Part shown: positions 8,343 to 17,577 of the stretch, piece after piece
How positions within the stretch are numbered: the stretch's first letter is position 1
Layout of the letters: each line of letters starts with the position of its first letter
Assembly: GCA_963710135.1 (NCBI GenBank)
Contig: CAVPYY010000010.1
Span: forward strand, 1-64,000
Reading direction: 5' to 3'
DNA length: 64,000 bases
DNA from: SG8-30 sp963710135
Lineage (GTDB): Bacteria; Pseudomonadota; Gammaproteobacteria; Steroidobacterales; Steroidobacteraceae
Notes under the pieces: generated by a model
Told to the model about the DNA's origin: nothing
What the model saw: the letters and a program-made list of their open reading frames with translations, nothing else
The model's database searches: none
Translations under genes and position numbers: made by a program

Positions 8343-9926
8343 ATGGACGGGTCAACCCGACGCCAACCGCGTAGCCGCTCCGCCGCGGCCCTGGGCCTGT
8401 GCGCGCTGCTCGCCAGTTGTTCCGGCGGCGTGTCTCCGGGCGATTCGTCCACCCCCTCGGCCGCGGCGCCGGAAACATCGACGGCGCCCCGCCCGGAGTT
8501 GAGCGACCTGGGTGCCGCGCTGTTCGCGCCGGTTACGCAGCCCTGGACCGGCGACCTCGACGCGATGGTTGAACGACGTGCCATTCGCGCGCTCGTCGTG
8601 CCCACCCGCACGCAATACTGGATCGAGGACGGGCGTCCGGTCGGCGTCGAGTACGAGCTCCTCAAGGCCTTCGAGCAATGGCTGAATCGGCGCTATCGAA
8701 CCGAGCATCGACACCTGCGCGTGCACATCGTGTTCATCCCGACGCGCCGGGACGATCTCATCCCGGCGCTGCGCGAGGGCCGCGGCGACGTCGCGGCCGG
8801 CATGCTGACCATCACCAATGAAAGGCTCCAGGACGTCGACTTCAGCACCCCCTTCTTTCGGGATGTGCGCGAAGTCCCCGTTACGGACGGCCGTCATCCG
8901 GCGCTGGAGTCGGTCGACGATCTTGGCGGCAAGACCGTCTACGTGCGCCGTTCGGCCAGCTACTGGAGCCACCTGAACGAGCTGAACCTGCGGCTGGCCG
9001 AGCAAGGCAAGCCCCTGGTCAGGATTGAGACTGTCTCCGAGCTCCTGACCGATGACGACCTGCTGGAGATGGTACACGCCGGCCTGTTGCCCATGACCGT
9101 CGTGGACCGTTATCTCGCCGCGATGTGGCAGCAGGTGTTCACGGACCTGCAGCTGCATGAGAAGGCCTATGTGAACGAAGGCGGCCAGCTCGCCTGGATG
9201 ATGCGCAAAGGCAGCACCGGCCTGAAGGCGGCCATCGACGAGTTCGCCCGAACCCATCGCCAGGGCACGCTGTTCGGCAACTATGTGCGCGAGAAGTACA
9301 CCGGCAGCGATCGTTTCATCCGCGAGGCGCTTACCGGCGACGACCTGCGGCGATTCCGCGGCACGGTGGGCCTGTTCCAGAAGTACGGGGAGCAGTACGC
9401 GCTGGATCCGCTGCTGTTGCTTGCGCAGGGCTACCAGGAGTCGCGCCTCAGGCAGAACAGCCGCAGCCCGGCGGGCGCGATCGGCGTGATGCAGCTGCTG
9501 CCGACTACCGGGGCAGCCATGAATGTCGGCGACATCACCCGGCTGGAGCCGAACATCCACGCCGGCGCCAAGTACGTGCGCCGGCTGATCGACAGGTACT
9601 TCGCCGATCCGGACGTCGACCCGCTGAACCGCACGCTGTTCGCGTTCGCCGCCTACAACGCCGGGCCGGTGCGCGTACAAGCGTTGCGCCGGCGCGCCGC
9701 GGCACGCGGGCTCAACCCGAACGCATGGCTCAACAACGTTGAACTGATCGCCGCCGAGCAGATCGGCTCGGAAACGGTCAACTACGTCGCCAACATCTAC
9801 AAGTACTACGTCGCCTACACGCTGACGCTGTATGCCGAAGAGGAGCGCAGGCGGATCCGCGACGAGGAACGCACCGCCGACGCGAGCCCGCCGCGCTACG
9901 CCAGCTTGTCGCAGCCGCCCATGTAG
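8343..9926 (+). CDS. mltF: Membrane-bound lytic murein transglycosylase F-like lipoprotein
   Basis: 527 residues. The signal sequence ends in a lipobox LLASC (Cys about 26). Residues about 75-320 are a type 3 solute-binding domain ('YELLKAFEQWLNRRY', then 'GDVAAGMLTITNERLQDVDF'). Residues about 340-500 are an SLT transglycosylase domain with catalytic Glu366 in 'GYQESRLRQN', 'GAIGVMQLLP' and 'AYNAGPVRV'. The enzyme cleaves the MurNAc-GlcNAc bond to 1,6-anhydro ends, and the binding domain regulates it in MltF. The long Ser/Thr/Pro linker after the Cys is usual. The 3' end overlaps convergent serS by 31 bp. Confidence 0.88.
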   Translation: MDGSTRRQPRSRSAAALGLCALLASCSGGVSPGDSSTPSAAAPETSTAPRPELSDLGAALFAPVTQPWTGDLDAMVERRAIRALVVPTRTQYWIEDGRPVGVEYELLKAFEQWLNRRYRTEHRHLRVHIVFIPTRRDDLIPALREGRGDVAAGMLTITNERLQDVDFSTPFFRDVREVPVTDGRHPALESVDDLGGKTVYVRRSASYWSHLNELNLRLAEQGKPLVRIETVSELLTDDDLLEMVHAGLLPMTVVDRYLAAMWQQVFTDLQLHEKAYVNEGGQLAWMMRKGSTGLKAAIDEFARTHRQGTLFGNYVREKYTGSDRFIREALTGDDLRRFRGTVGLFQKYGEQYALDPLLLLAQGYQESRLRQNSRSPAGAIGVMQLLPTTGAAMNVGDITRLEPNIHAGAKYVRRLIDRYFADPDVDPLNRTLFAFAAYNAGPVRVQALRRRAAARGLNPNAWLNNVELIAAEQIGSETVNYVANIYKYYVAYTLTLYAEEERRRIRDEERTADASPPRYASLSQPPM

Positions 9927-11198
9927 GGCTGCAGTACGTCCGGGACGATGACGCTGCCGTCGGCCTGCTGATAGTTCTCCAGCACCGCCACCAGCGCACG
10001 GCCGATCGCCACCCCGGAACCATTCAGCGTGTGCACCAGTTCGGGCTTGGCGCTGTCGGGATTGCGCCAGCGCGCCAGCATGCGCCGGGCCTGGAAATCG
10101 GTGCAGTTGCTGCAGGACGAAATCTCGCGGTACTTGCCCTGTCCGGGCAGCCAGACCTCGAGGTCGTAGGTCTTGGCACTGCCGAAGCCGATGTCGCCGG
10201 CGCACAGCGCCATCACCCGGTACGGCAGCTCAAGGAGCTCGAGCACCCTGCAGGCATGGGAAGTCAGCTGCTCGAGCGCGGCGTAGGACTCCTCCGGCCG
10301 CACGATCTGCACAAGCTCCACTTTGTCGAACTGGTGCTGGCGGATCATGCCGCGCGTGTCCTTGCCGTACGAGCCCGCTTCCGAACGGAAACACGGCGTA
10401 TGCGCCGCGAACTTCAGCGGCAGCTCGGCCGGATCGAGAATGCGCTCGCGCGCCAGGTTGGTCACCGGCACTTCCGCCGTCGGGATCAGGAACAGGTCCT
10501 GCAGGCTCTCGGCCGCGGCCAGATCGTCGCGACTCCTGAGCGCGAACAGGTCCGCTTCGAACTTGGGCAGCTGTCCCGTGCCGGTCAGTGTCTGGCGGGT
10601 CACGAGATACGGCACGTAGGCCTCGGTGTAGCCGTGCTCGCGGGTGTGCAGGTCCAGCATGAACTGCGCCAGCGCCCGATGCAGGTGCGCGACCGCCCCG
10701 GTCATCACGGCAAAGCGCGCGCCGGAGATTCGTCCCGCCGCCTCGAAGTCCAGCCCGCCCAGCTTCTCGCCGAGGGCAATGTGGTCCAGCGGCTCGAAGC
10801 CCAGCGCCCGTGGCTCGCCCCAGCGGCGCACCTCGACATTGGCCGACTCGTCGGCGCCGTCCGGAACCGTCTCGTGCAGCAGGTTGGGCACGCCCATGGT
10901 CAGCAGCTCGAGTTCCTGCTGCAGCGCGCCGAGCGCTTCGTCCGCGCGCTTCAGCTCGTCGCCCAGCGACTCGACTTCGGCGAGCAGTGGCGCGATGTCC
11001 TGGCCCTGCGCCTTGGCACGGCCGATGGACTTGGAGCGCGTGTTGCGCTCGTTGCGAAGGCGGTCTGACCTCCAGCTGCGCGGCCTTGCGCTGCGCCTCC
11101 AGCCTCGAGAACGCCGCGGTATCGAGCACAAATCCCCGCCGCTGCAGGTTGGCGACCACGGCGTCGAGTTCGGTTCTGAGTAGCTTTGGATCCAGCAC
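9896..11198 (-). CDS. serS: Seryl-tRNA synthetase (one frame break)
   Basis: Charges tRNA-Ser in the cytoplasm; essential. The GTG start (11198) follows AGGAGAATT. The N-terminal coiled-coil arm starts 'LLRTELDAVVANLQRRGF'. The frame breaks at about 11066-11074, right after 'QRKAAQLEV', and resumes with 'RLRNERNTRSKSIGRAKAQG'. The class II core follows: TGTGQLPKFEADLF, 'IPTAEVPVTNL' (motif region), 'FRSEAGSYGKDTRGMIRQHQ' (motif 2), and the C-terminal 'NGSGVAIGRALVAVLENYQ' (motif 3). The joined length, about 433 residues, matches the family. As serS is essential, the break (one extra base or two missing) is most likely a sequence error. Confidence 0.92.
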
Positions 11199-11216
11199 TT
11201 CAATTCTCCTGCGCGG

Positions 11217-11597
11217 TCATGCCAGCCAATGGCGACCGAACTGCATTCCGGCCCAGGCAGCCACCAGGCACGCCACCACGCTGGCGACGACGTACACCCC
11301 TGCCCGCGCATAGCCGTGCTGCTCGATGAGCAGCAGGGTCTCGAGCGAAAAACTCGAGAACGTGGTGAAGCCGCCGAGCAGGCCGACCAACACGAAGGCC
11401 CGCGCCAGTTCGCCGCCCTCACCCCGCGTGGCGAGCAGCACCCACGAAACGCCGATCAACGCGCAACCGAGCACGTTCACGCCGAGCGTTCCCCAGGGAA
11501 AGCTGCGGGCGAACCACAGGTGCACCAGGGCCCCGGTGAGGTAGCGAAGCACGCCGCCCAGAGCGCTACCCAGCGCAATGGCCAGGAGAATTTTCAC
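11217..11597 (-). CDS. crcB: Fluoride exporter CrcB/Fluc
   Basis: 126 residues with four membrane helices. Family marks are 'GGVLRYL' in helix 1, 'FPWGTLGVNVLGCALIG' with the conserved Asn, and 'GLLGGFTTFSSFSLE' carrying the Thr/Phe residues of the fluoride path. Fluc proteins work as antiparallel dimers passing F- out of the cell. Located between rarA and serS in a probable ftsK-lolA-vanZ-rarA-crcB-serS transcription unit. I see no fluoride riboswitch upstream, as the gene starts 6 bp after rarA stops. Confidence 0.92.
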   Translation of the reverse strand: MKILLAIALGSALGGVLRYLTGALVHLWFARSFPWGTLGVNVLGCALIGVSWVLLATRGEGGELARAFVLVGLLGGFTTFSSFSLETLLLIEQHGYARAGVYVVASVVACLVAAWAGMQFGRHWLA

Positions 11598-11603
11598 GAT
11601 CGT

Positions 11604-12944
11604 TCAGTCCTGGTCCGACGCCCGCCGGCGGAGTCGCTCGAGGGCCTCACCGATGCGTATCTCGAGGCCACGCGGAACCGGATGATAGTAGACCCGCGGC
11701 TCCATGCCATCCGGAAAATAGGTCTGCCCGGCCGCGACGGCGTCGGGCTCGTCGTGGGCGTAGCGGTAGCCGGAGCCGTAGCCCAGCTCCTTCATCAGCC
11801 GGGTCGGCGCGTTGCGCAGGTGCAAGGGTACCTCGAGCGACCCGAGCTCCCGCGCATCCGCCATGGCCGCAGCGAAGGCCTTGTAGACCGCGTTGCTCTT
11901 GGCGGCACAGGCCAGGAACACCACGGCCTGCCCCAAAGCAAGATCACCCTCCGGACTGCCCAGCCGCTCGTGTGCCTGCCATGCCTCCAGGGCCAGCGTG
12001 AGTCCACGCGGATCGGCATTGCCGATGTCCTCTACCGCCATGCGCAGGATCCGCCGAGACAGATAGGCGGGGTCGCAGCCGCCGTCGAGCATGCGCGCCA
12101 GCCAGTAGAGCGCTGCGTCGGGGTCACTGCCGCGAACCGCCTTGTGCAGCGCCGAGATCTGGTCGTAGAACTGCTCGCCGCGCTTGTCGAAGCGCCGATG
12201 CCCGCCACCGACGACGTCGAGCGCCGCGTCGCGGCCGATGGTCGGCCGGCCGTCGACCGGCTCTGCGAGGTCGGCCGCGACCTCGAGCAGATTCAGCGCG
12301 CGGCGCGCGTCGCCGTCGGCGGCCTGCACGAAGATGTCGCGCACACCCTCCGCCAGCTGCAGCTGCATCGCACCCAGCCCGTGCGTGCGGTCGGCGAGCG
12401 CGCGATCGACCAGCCGCGCCAGGTCGTCGGCGCCGAGCGGCTTCAGGACGTAGACCCGCGCGCGCGACAGCAGCGCCGCATTCACCTCGAACGAGGGGTT
12501 CTCGGTGGTCGCGCCGATCAGCACCAGGGTGCCGTCCTCGATGAACGGCAGGAACGTGTCCTGCTGCGACTTGTTGAAGCGATGCACCTCGTCGAGGAAC
12601 AGCACCGTCGGCCGGCCGTCGCGCGCCCGTGACTGGCGCGCCATCTCGACGACCTGGCGGATGTCCTTGACGCCGGCGAGCACGGCGGAGAGCGCCTCGA
12701 AGCGCGCGTCGCAGGCCTGTGCGACGAGGCGCGCCAAGGTGGTCTTGCCGGTGCCGGGCGGTCCCCAGAAGATCATCGAGTGAATGGCGCCATGCTCGAT
12801 CGAGCGGCGCAGGGCACGGCCGGGGCCGAGCAGGTGCGTCTGGCCGGCGACTTCGTCGAGGGTCGCCGGGCGCATCCGGTCCGACAGCGGCCGCCACGCG
12901 GCCGGGCCGTCATCGATCAGCGGAAGGGTTCCGGACGGGTTCAC
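11604..12944 (-). CDS. rarA: Replication-associated recombination protein A (AAA+ clamp-loader-like ATPase)
   Basis: 446 residues. The N-terminus 'LSDRMRPATLDEVAGQTHLL' is the family start. Walker A is GPPGTGKTTLARL, Walker B VLFLDEVHRFNK, and sensor 1 'LIGATTENPSF'. The C-terminus 'YGSGYRYAHDEPDA' and 'YFPDGMEPRVYYHP' is the tetramerisation and tail part typical of RarA/MgsA. It acts at stalled replication forks with SSB and RecA. Same position beside lolA and serS as in E. coli. Confidence 0.95.
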   Translation of the reverse strand: MNPSGTLPLIDDGPAAWRPLSDRMRPATLDEVAGQTHLLGPGRALRRSIEHGAIHSMIFWGPPGTGKTTLARLVAQACDARFEALSAVLAGVKDIRQVVEMARQSRARDGRPTVLFLDEVHRFNKSQQDTFLPFIEDGTLVLIGATTENPSFEVNAALLSRARVYVLKPLGADDLARLVDRALADRTHGLGAMQLQLAEGVRDIFVQAADGDARRALNLLEVAADLAEPVDGRPTIGRDAALDVVGGGHRRFDKRGEQFYDQISALHKAVRGSDPDAALYWLARMLDGGCDPAYLSRRILRMAVEDIGNADPRGLTLALEAWQAHERLGSPEGDLALGQAVVFLACAAKSNAVYKAFAAAMADARELGSLEVPLHLRNAPTRLMKELGYGSGYRYAHDEPDAVAAGQTYFPDGMEPRVYYHPVPRGLEIRIGEALERLRRRASDQD

Positions 12945-12978
12945 GCCCGCATTCTAGTCCGGGTTCCGGCCGGAGCGG

Positions 12979-13374
12979 TCAGCGTGGCGGCGGCCCCGCC
13001 CCCATCCAGCGCTCGACGGCCTGCGCCCAGCCGCCAAGCGCCCAGTAGGCCAACAGTATCGCCAGTGCGACGCCCGCGGCGTTCGCCAGCATGTCCAGCG
13101 GATCGGCCGCGCGAACCCGGGTGAGCGTTCCCTGCGCCACCTCCATGGCTGCGCCGAGCACGAGCGCGATCACCGCCGCGACCCAGTAGCGGCGGCGCTC
13201 CAGCATGCCGGTCAGCCACAGGGTCAGCACGAGGTACGCGAATGCATGCTGGTACTTGTCGAAGCGGCTGATCGCGGCGACGAACTGCGCGGAGGTGAGG
13301 CTGCCGTAGACGATCGCGCCGACGATCAGCACGGCGCCGGCGAGCCACAGCCGCGGAAACCGGAGCGGCAGCAC
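12979..13374 (-). CDS. VanZ-like small integral membrane protein
   Basis: About 131 residues, starting at GTG 13374 or TTG 13380; the latter would overlap the lolA stop. Four hydrophobic segments are seen: LWLAGAVLIVGAIVYGSL, 'FAYLVLTLWLTGML', 'WVAAVIALVLGAAMEVAQG' and 'LANAAGVALAILLAYWAL'. 'FDKYQHAFAYLVL' and 'AAMEVAQGTLTRVRAADPLD' then 'NAAG' are the VanZ-family signature (D-K..H, E..Q, D..DM..N..G). The biochemical role of chromosomal VanZ-like proteins is unclear. Translationally coupled to lolA. Confidence 0.8.
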   Translation of the reverse strand: MLPLRFPRLWLAGAVLIVGAIVYGSLTSAQFVAAISRFDKYQHAFAYLVLTLWLTGMLERRRYWVAAVIALVLGAAMEVAQGTLTRVRAADPLDMLANAAGVALAILLAYWALGGWAQAVERWMGAGPPPR

Positions 13375-13376
13375 GG

Positions 13377-14018
13377 TCAAGGGGCCGCGCCGACGACGTC
13401 GACGCCCGCCGGCGGCGTGAAACTGAACAGGCCGGGCTCGAGGACCGGATTGCGCTCGATCCGCGTGAACTGGATCCGGGTGGTCTGGCCGAGCCGGTCG
13501 GACAGCTCCATGCGCAGGAGCTCCTTGCCGGCGAAGCCCAGCCGCACGGAGCGGAAGTCGGTGTCGTCGAGCTTCGGTTCGAGCTGCACCCAGTCGAGCC
13601 CGTCGGCCGACCCGTCCGCCTTGACGTCGAACGTCTCGTCGACATTCCCGGTGCCCGACAGCAGCATGGCCGGCGTGTTGGACAGCGACTGGCCGACGGA
13701 GCGCACCGTCACCTGCGCCAGATCCACGTCGTACAGCCAAACGGTTTCGCCATCGCTCACGAGCAGTTGTTCTGAGGGATTGCGGTAGTCCCAGCGGAAG
13801 CGTCCCGGCTTGGCGAGCGCCAGCACTCCATCCGCCTGCTCGCGCACCGCGCCGCTGGCGTCGCTGACCTCCTGGCGGAACTCGGCCCGCAGCGTTCGCA
13901 GCGCCGCCACGTAGTCCTGGACGCGCGCGAGCGCCGCGGTGTCCGCGGCGACGTCCGCAGCAACGGGCAGTGAAACCGTCAGCAGCGCGACGGCCAGCGC
14001 GAGGTGTTTAAGGGGCAC
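13377..14018 (-). CDS. lolA: Periplasmic lipoprotein carrier LolA
   Basis: 213 residues. The signal peptide ends near PVAAD. The mature protein has 'LRTLRAEFRQEVSDASGAV', 'GRFRWDYRNPSEQLLVSDGE' and 'LWLYDVDLAQVTVR', strands of the unclosed LolA barrel that shields lipoprotein acyl chains. It takes lipoproteins from LolCDE (encoded at 55.6-58.8 kb) to LolB; no lolB is in this window. Located directly after ftsK, as in E. coli. Confidence 0.93.
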   Translation of the reverse strand: MPLKHLALAVALLTVSLPVAADVAADTAALARVQDYVAALRTLRAEFRQEVSDASGAVREQADGVLALAKPGRFRWDYRNPSEQLLVSDGETVWLYDVDLAQVTVRSVGQSLSNTPAMLLSGTGNVDETFDVKADGSADGLDWVQLEPKLDDTDFRSVRLGFAGKELLRMELSDRLGQTTRIQFTRIERNPVLEPGLFSFTPPAGVDVVGAAP

Positions 14019-14033
14019 TATGTGGATTCCGTG

Positions 14034-16361
14034 TCAGTCTTCGGGAGGTGGCGGCATCAGCACTTCGCGGCTGCCGTTGGACTGCAGCGGGCCGACCAGC
14101 CCGGCCGCCTCCATGGATTCGACCAGCCGCGCGGCGCGGTTGTAGCCGATCTTCAGGCGCCGCTGCACGCCGGAGACCGACGCCTTGCGGGTCTCGGTGA
14201 CGATTCGCACCGCCTCGTCGTAGAGCGCGTCCTGCTCGCCGTCGACGCCGCCCGCCTCGCCGTCGACGCCGCCCGCCTCGCCCGGCAGACCGGGTATCGG
14301 CCCCTGCGGACCGGAGAGGACTTCGTCGATGTAGACCGGTTCGACATTGGAGCGCAGCGATTCGACCACGCGATGCACTTCCTGGTCGGAGACGAATGCG
14401 CCGTGCACACGGACCGGCACCGAGGTGCCTGGCGGCATGTACAGCATGTCGCCGTGGCCGAGCAGCGATTCGGCGCCGCTCTGGTCGAGGATGGTGCGCG
14501 AATCGACCTTGGCGGACACCTGAAAGGCGATGCGCGTCGGGATGTTGGCCTTGATCAGGCCGGTGATCACGTCCACCGACGGCCGCTGCGTGGCGAGGAT
14601 CAGGTGGATGCCGGAGGCGCGCGCCTTCTGCGCCAGCCGGGCGATCAGCTCCTCGACCTTCTTGCCGACGATCATCATCAGGTCGGCGAGCTCGTCGATG
14701 ACCACCACGATGATCGGGAACGGCTCGAGGTTGGGAATCTCGCCCTGGTACTTGCCGGCGCGGAACAGCCCCTCCAGCAGCGGGTCGACCAGCGGCTTGC
14801 CGGCGGCCTGCGCGTCGCGGATCTTGCGGTTGCAGCCCGCCAGGTTGCGCACGCCCAGCGCCGCCATCAGCTGATAGCGCCGCTCCATCTCCGCCACGCA
14901 CCAGCGCAGCGCGTTGGCCGCCTGCTTCATGTCGGTGACGACCGGCGCCAGCAGGTGCGGGATGCCCTCGTACACCGACAGCTCCAGCATCTTCGGATCG
15001 ATCATGATCAGCCGGACCTGCTCGGCGGTGCCCTTGTAGAGCAGCGACAGCACCATGGCGTTGATGGCGACCGACTTGCCCGAACCGGTGGTGCCGGCGA
15101 TCAGCAGGTGCGGCATCCGCGCCAGGTCGACGACCACCGGCGCGCCGCCGATGTCCTTGCCGAGCGCCAGCGCCAGCGGCGAGTGCATCTCGTCGTAGGC
15201 CTTCGACTTGATGATCTCGCCCAGCGTCACCAGCTCGCGGCGCTCGTTGGGTATCTCGAGTCCGACCACGGACTTGCCCGGGATCACCTCGACCACGCGC
15301 ACGCTGATGGCCGACAGGGCGCGCGCCAGGTCCTTGGCCAGGGCGCTGATCTGGCTGACCTTGACGCCCGGCGCGGGCTTCAGCTCGAACCGCGTCACGA
15401 CCGGGCCGGGCTGGACCGCGACCACTTCGACTTCGACGCCGAAGTCGCGCAGCTTGATCTCGACCAGCCGCGACATCGCCTCCAGCGCCTCGGGCGAGTA
15501 GCCGATCTCGCGTTGCGGCGGATCATCGAGCAGCTTCAGCGGCGGCAGGTCCTTGGCGGCCGGCTTGGCGAACAGCGAGACCTGACGCTCCTTCTCGACC
15601 CGCTCGCTCTTCTCCGGCACCTGCGGCGCCGGCGCCTCGATGCGCGGCGGCGTGCGCACCGCGCTCTTGCGCTTGTCCGCACGCACGATCGCTTCGCGCT
15701 GCTCGCGCACTTCGCGGCCGGCGGCCTGGTCCCGCGCCGAGGCCAGGCGCCGCTGCAGGGCGAGCGTCCCGGTCATGGTCCAATGGCCGATGAAATCCAT
15801 CACCGTGAGCCAGGAAACACCGGTGAACAGCTGCACGCCCGCAAACCAGAAGGCGAGCATCAGCAGCGTTGCGCCCAGGAACGAGGCCACGCCGGCGAGG
15901 CTCTCGCCCACCAGGCTGCCGAGCGCGCCGCCTGCGGTGGACTGCAAGGCGCCAGGGTCGAAGTGCAGCGTCGCCAGCCCGCAGCTGCTCAACAGCGCGA
16001 GCACCAGGCCCGCGGCACGCAACGCCACCGTGGTGCGCGCCGCGCCCGCCGCCGGGTCGTGCTTGAATGCGACCCAGCCGGCGTAGGCCAGCGCAACCGG
16101 AAAGATGAAAGCGGGCAGCCCGAACAGCATGAACAGCACGTCGGCGGTCCAGGCGCCGAGCGGCCCGATCAGGTTGCCGACCCGGCCGGGCTCGCCGGTG
16201 TAGCTGAAGCTGCGGTCGGAGGGGTCGAAGCTCGCCAGCGCGAGCAGCAGTACCAGCGCGCACGCCGCGAGCACCCAGAAGGCGGCCTCGCGCAGGCCGC
16301 GGGCGGCGGCCGGCTCCAGTTTGGCCTCGGTTTTTCCTCTCGCTGCGGCGGCTTCGACCAC
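14034..16361 (-). CDS. ftsK: DNA translocase FtsK
   Basis: 775 residues, the usual compact size. Residues about 20-190 hold four transmembrane segments (FWVLAACALVLLLALASF and following), anchoring the protein at the septum. A short charged linker is followed by the RecA-like motor, with Walker A GTTGSGKSVAIN and Walker B 'PIIVVVIDELADLMM'. The C-terminal winged-helix gamma domain, 'YDEAVRIVTETRKASVSG' then 'QRRLKIGYNRAARLVE', reads KOPS and activates XerCD at dif. A 21-bp tandem duplication lies in the loop just before gamma. Leads the operon with lolA, divergent from trxB. Confidence 0.95.
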   Translation of the reverse strand: MVEAAAARGKTEAKLEPAAARGLREAAFWVLAACALVLLLALASFDPSDRSFSYTGEPGRVGNLIGPLGAWTADVLFMLFGLPAFIFPVALAYAGWVAFKHDPAAGAARTTVALRAAGLVLALLSSCGLATLHFDPGALQSTAGGALGSLVGESLAGVASFLGATLLMLAFWFAGVQLFTGVSWLTVMDFIGHWTMTGTLALQRRLASARDQAAGREVREQREAIVRADKRKSAVRTPPRIEAPAPQVPEKSERVEKERQVSLFAKPAAKDLPPLKLLDDPPQREIGYSPEALEAMSRLVEIKLRDFGVEVEVVAVQPGPVVTRFELKPAPGVKVSQISALAKDLARALSAISVRVVEVIPGKSVVGLEIPNERRELVTLGEIIKSKAYDEMHSPLALALGKDIGGAPVVVDLARMPHLLIAGTTGSGKSVAINAMVLSLLYKGTAEQVRLIMIDPKMLELSVYEGIPHLLAPVVTDMKQAANALRWCVAEMERRYQLMAALGVRNLAGCNRKIRDAQAAGKPLVDPLLEGLFRAGKYQGEIPNLEPFPIIVVVIDELADLMMIVGKKVEELIARLAQKARASGIHLILATQRPSVDVITGLIKANIPTRIAFQVSAKVDSRTILDQSGAESLLGHGDMLYMPPGTSVPVRVHGAFVSDQEVHRVVESLRSNVEPVYIDEVLSGPQGPIPGLPGEAGGVDGEAGGVDGEQDALYDEAVRIVTETRKASVSGVQRRLKIGYNRAARLVESMEAAGLVGPLQSNGSREVLMPPPPED
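14235..14276. repeat. 21-bp perfect tandem duplication within ftsK
   Basis: Two identical 21-bp units (14235-14255, 14256-14276), in frame, encode two copies of the heptapeptide GGVDGEA in the linker before the FtsK gamma domain. Confidence 0.9.
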
Positions 16362-16380
16362 TTCAGTGAACTCGTTACCT

Positions 16381-16393
16381 GAGCTTAAAGCTC
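16381..16393. promoter_or_regulatory. Palindrome in the ftsK-trxB divergent intergenic region
   Basis: GAGCTTAAAGCTC is a perfect palindrome 20 bp upstream of the ftsK start, in the 245-bp gap between divergent ftsK and trxB. It could be an operator. No regulator is identified, and the rest of the gap shows no gene. Confidence 0.25.
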
Positions 16394-16606
16394 TAAGGCA
16401 TTGATGATATGGGCTTTACGCGATGAGCCGCAAGCGGCCTTTGGCGGCTGTCCACGGCGGCGCAGCGGACGCCGCCGCAAGTCTGCGGTCGTCACCGCAG
16501 CAGGTGCCGCGACGCGCCAAGCGGGCCACGGGCGCATCGACTTGGCCTAACATTGCGCGACCCCTCCGGCAGCGCCGGAGCGATCGAGACCAGACAGGAA
16601 GCATAC

Positions 16607-17569
16607 ATGACGACCCCCAGGCACACGCGCCTCGCCATCCTTGGATCCGGACCGGCGGGCTACACCGCCGCCATCTATGCGGCGCGCGCCAATCGCCAAC
16701 CCATGATGATCACCGGCCTCGAGCAGGGCGGTCAGCTCATGACCACCACCGAGGTGGACAATTGGCCTGGCGACGTCGAAGGGCTGCTCGGGCCCGACCT
16801 GATGGACCGGATGCGCCGCCACGCGGATCGTTTCGGTGTCGAGATGGTGTCCGATCACATCAACTCCGTCGATTTCAGCTCGCGTCCGCTGCAGCTGACC
16901 GGCGAGTCCGGCCGCTACACCTGCGATGCGCTGATCATCGCGACCGGCGCCTCGGCCCGCTACTTGGGCCTGCCGTCGGAGACGAAGTTCCGCGGCCGCG
17001 GCGTGTCGGCCTGTGCCACCTGCGACGGCTTCTTCTACCGGGATCAGGCGGTGGCGGTGGTCGGCGGCGGCAACACCGCCGTCGAGGAAGCGCTGTACCT
17101 CGCCAATCTCGCCTCGCACGTCACGCTGATTCACCGCCGCGACAAGCTGCGTGCCGAGAAGATCCTGCAGGACCGCCTGTTTGCGCTGGCGGAGCAGGGC
17201 AAGGTGACGCTCATGTGGAATCACGTGGTGGACGAAGTGCTCGGCGATGACTCGGGCGTCACCGGCGTGCGCGTGAGCAGCGTCGAGGGTGGCGCCACCC
17301 AGGACGTCGCCGTGCCCGGACTGTTCATCGCCGTCGGCCATACGCCGAATACCGGCATCTTCGAAGGGCAACTGGCGATGAAGGGCGGCTACATCACCGT
17401 GAAGGGCGGTCTCGACGGGGACGCCACGGCCACCAGTGTGCCCGGCGTATTCGCCGCGGGCGACGTTTCCGACCATATCTACCGTCAGGCAGTCACCTCC
17501 GCGGGAACCGGCTGCATGGCCGCGCTCGATGCGGACCGCTACCTGGAGCGGCTCGACGACGGACACTAG
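16607..17569 (+). CDS. trxB: Thioredoxin-disulfide reductase
   Basis: 320 residues from the ATG at 16607, with AGGAAG 5 bases upstream; the open frame extends 18 codons further without family sequence. FAD site 'LAILGSGPAGYTAAIYAARA', redox pair C136-A-T-C139 in 'GVSACATCDGFFY', NADPH site VVGGGNTAVEEAL, and the C-terminal 'GVFAAGDVSDHIYRQAVTSA'. It passes electrons from NADPH to thioredoxin, and so to the Bcp-type peroxiredoxin. All catalytic residues are present and the length is normal. Confidence 0.95.
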   Translation: MTTPRHTRLAILGSGPAGYTAAIYAARANRQPMMITGLEQGGQLMTTTEVDNWPGDVEGLLGPDLMDRMRRHADRFGVEMVSDHINSVDFSSRPLQLTGESGRYTCDALIIATGASARYLGLPSETKFRGRGVSACATCDGFFYRDQAVAVVGGGNTAVEEALYLANLASHVTLIHRRDKLRAEKILQDRLFALAEQGKVTLMWNHVVDEVLGDDSGVTGVRVSSVEGGATQDVAVPGLFIAVGHTPNTGIFEGQLAMKGGYITVKGGLDGDATATSVPGVFAAGDVSDHIYRQAVTSAGTGCMAALDADRYLERLDDGH

Positions 17570-17577
17570 GCCGGTCG

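Noticed and set aside
8352..10205. 617-codon minus-strand open frame
   Set aside because: It lies antisense to mltF and the serS end and is Arg/Gln/His-rich with no family features; long antisense frames are expected at this GC content.
14004..16382. 792-codon plus-strand open frame
   Set aside because: Exact antisense shadow of ftsK, His/Gln/Asp-rich composition, no domains.
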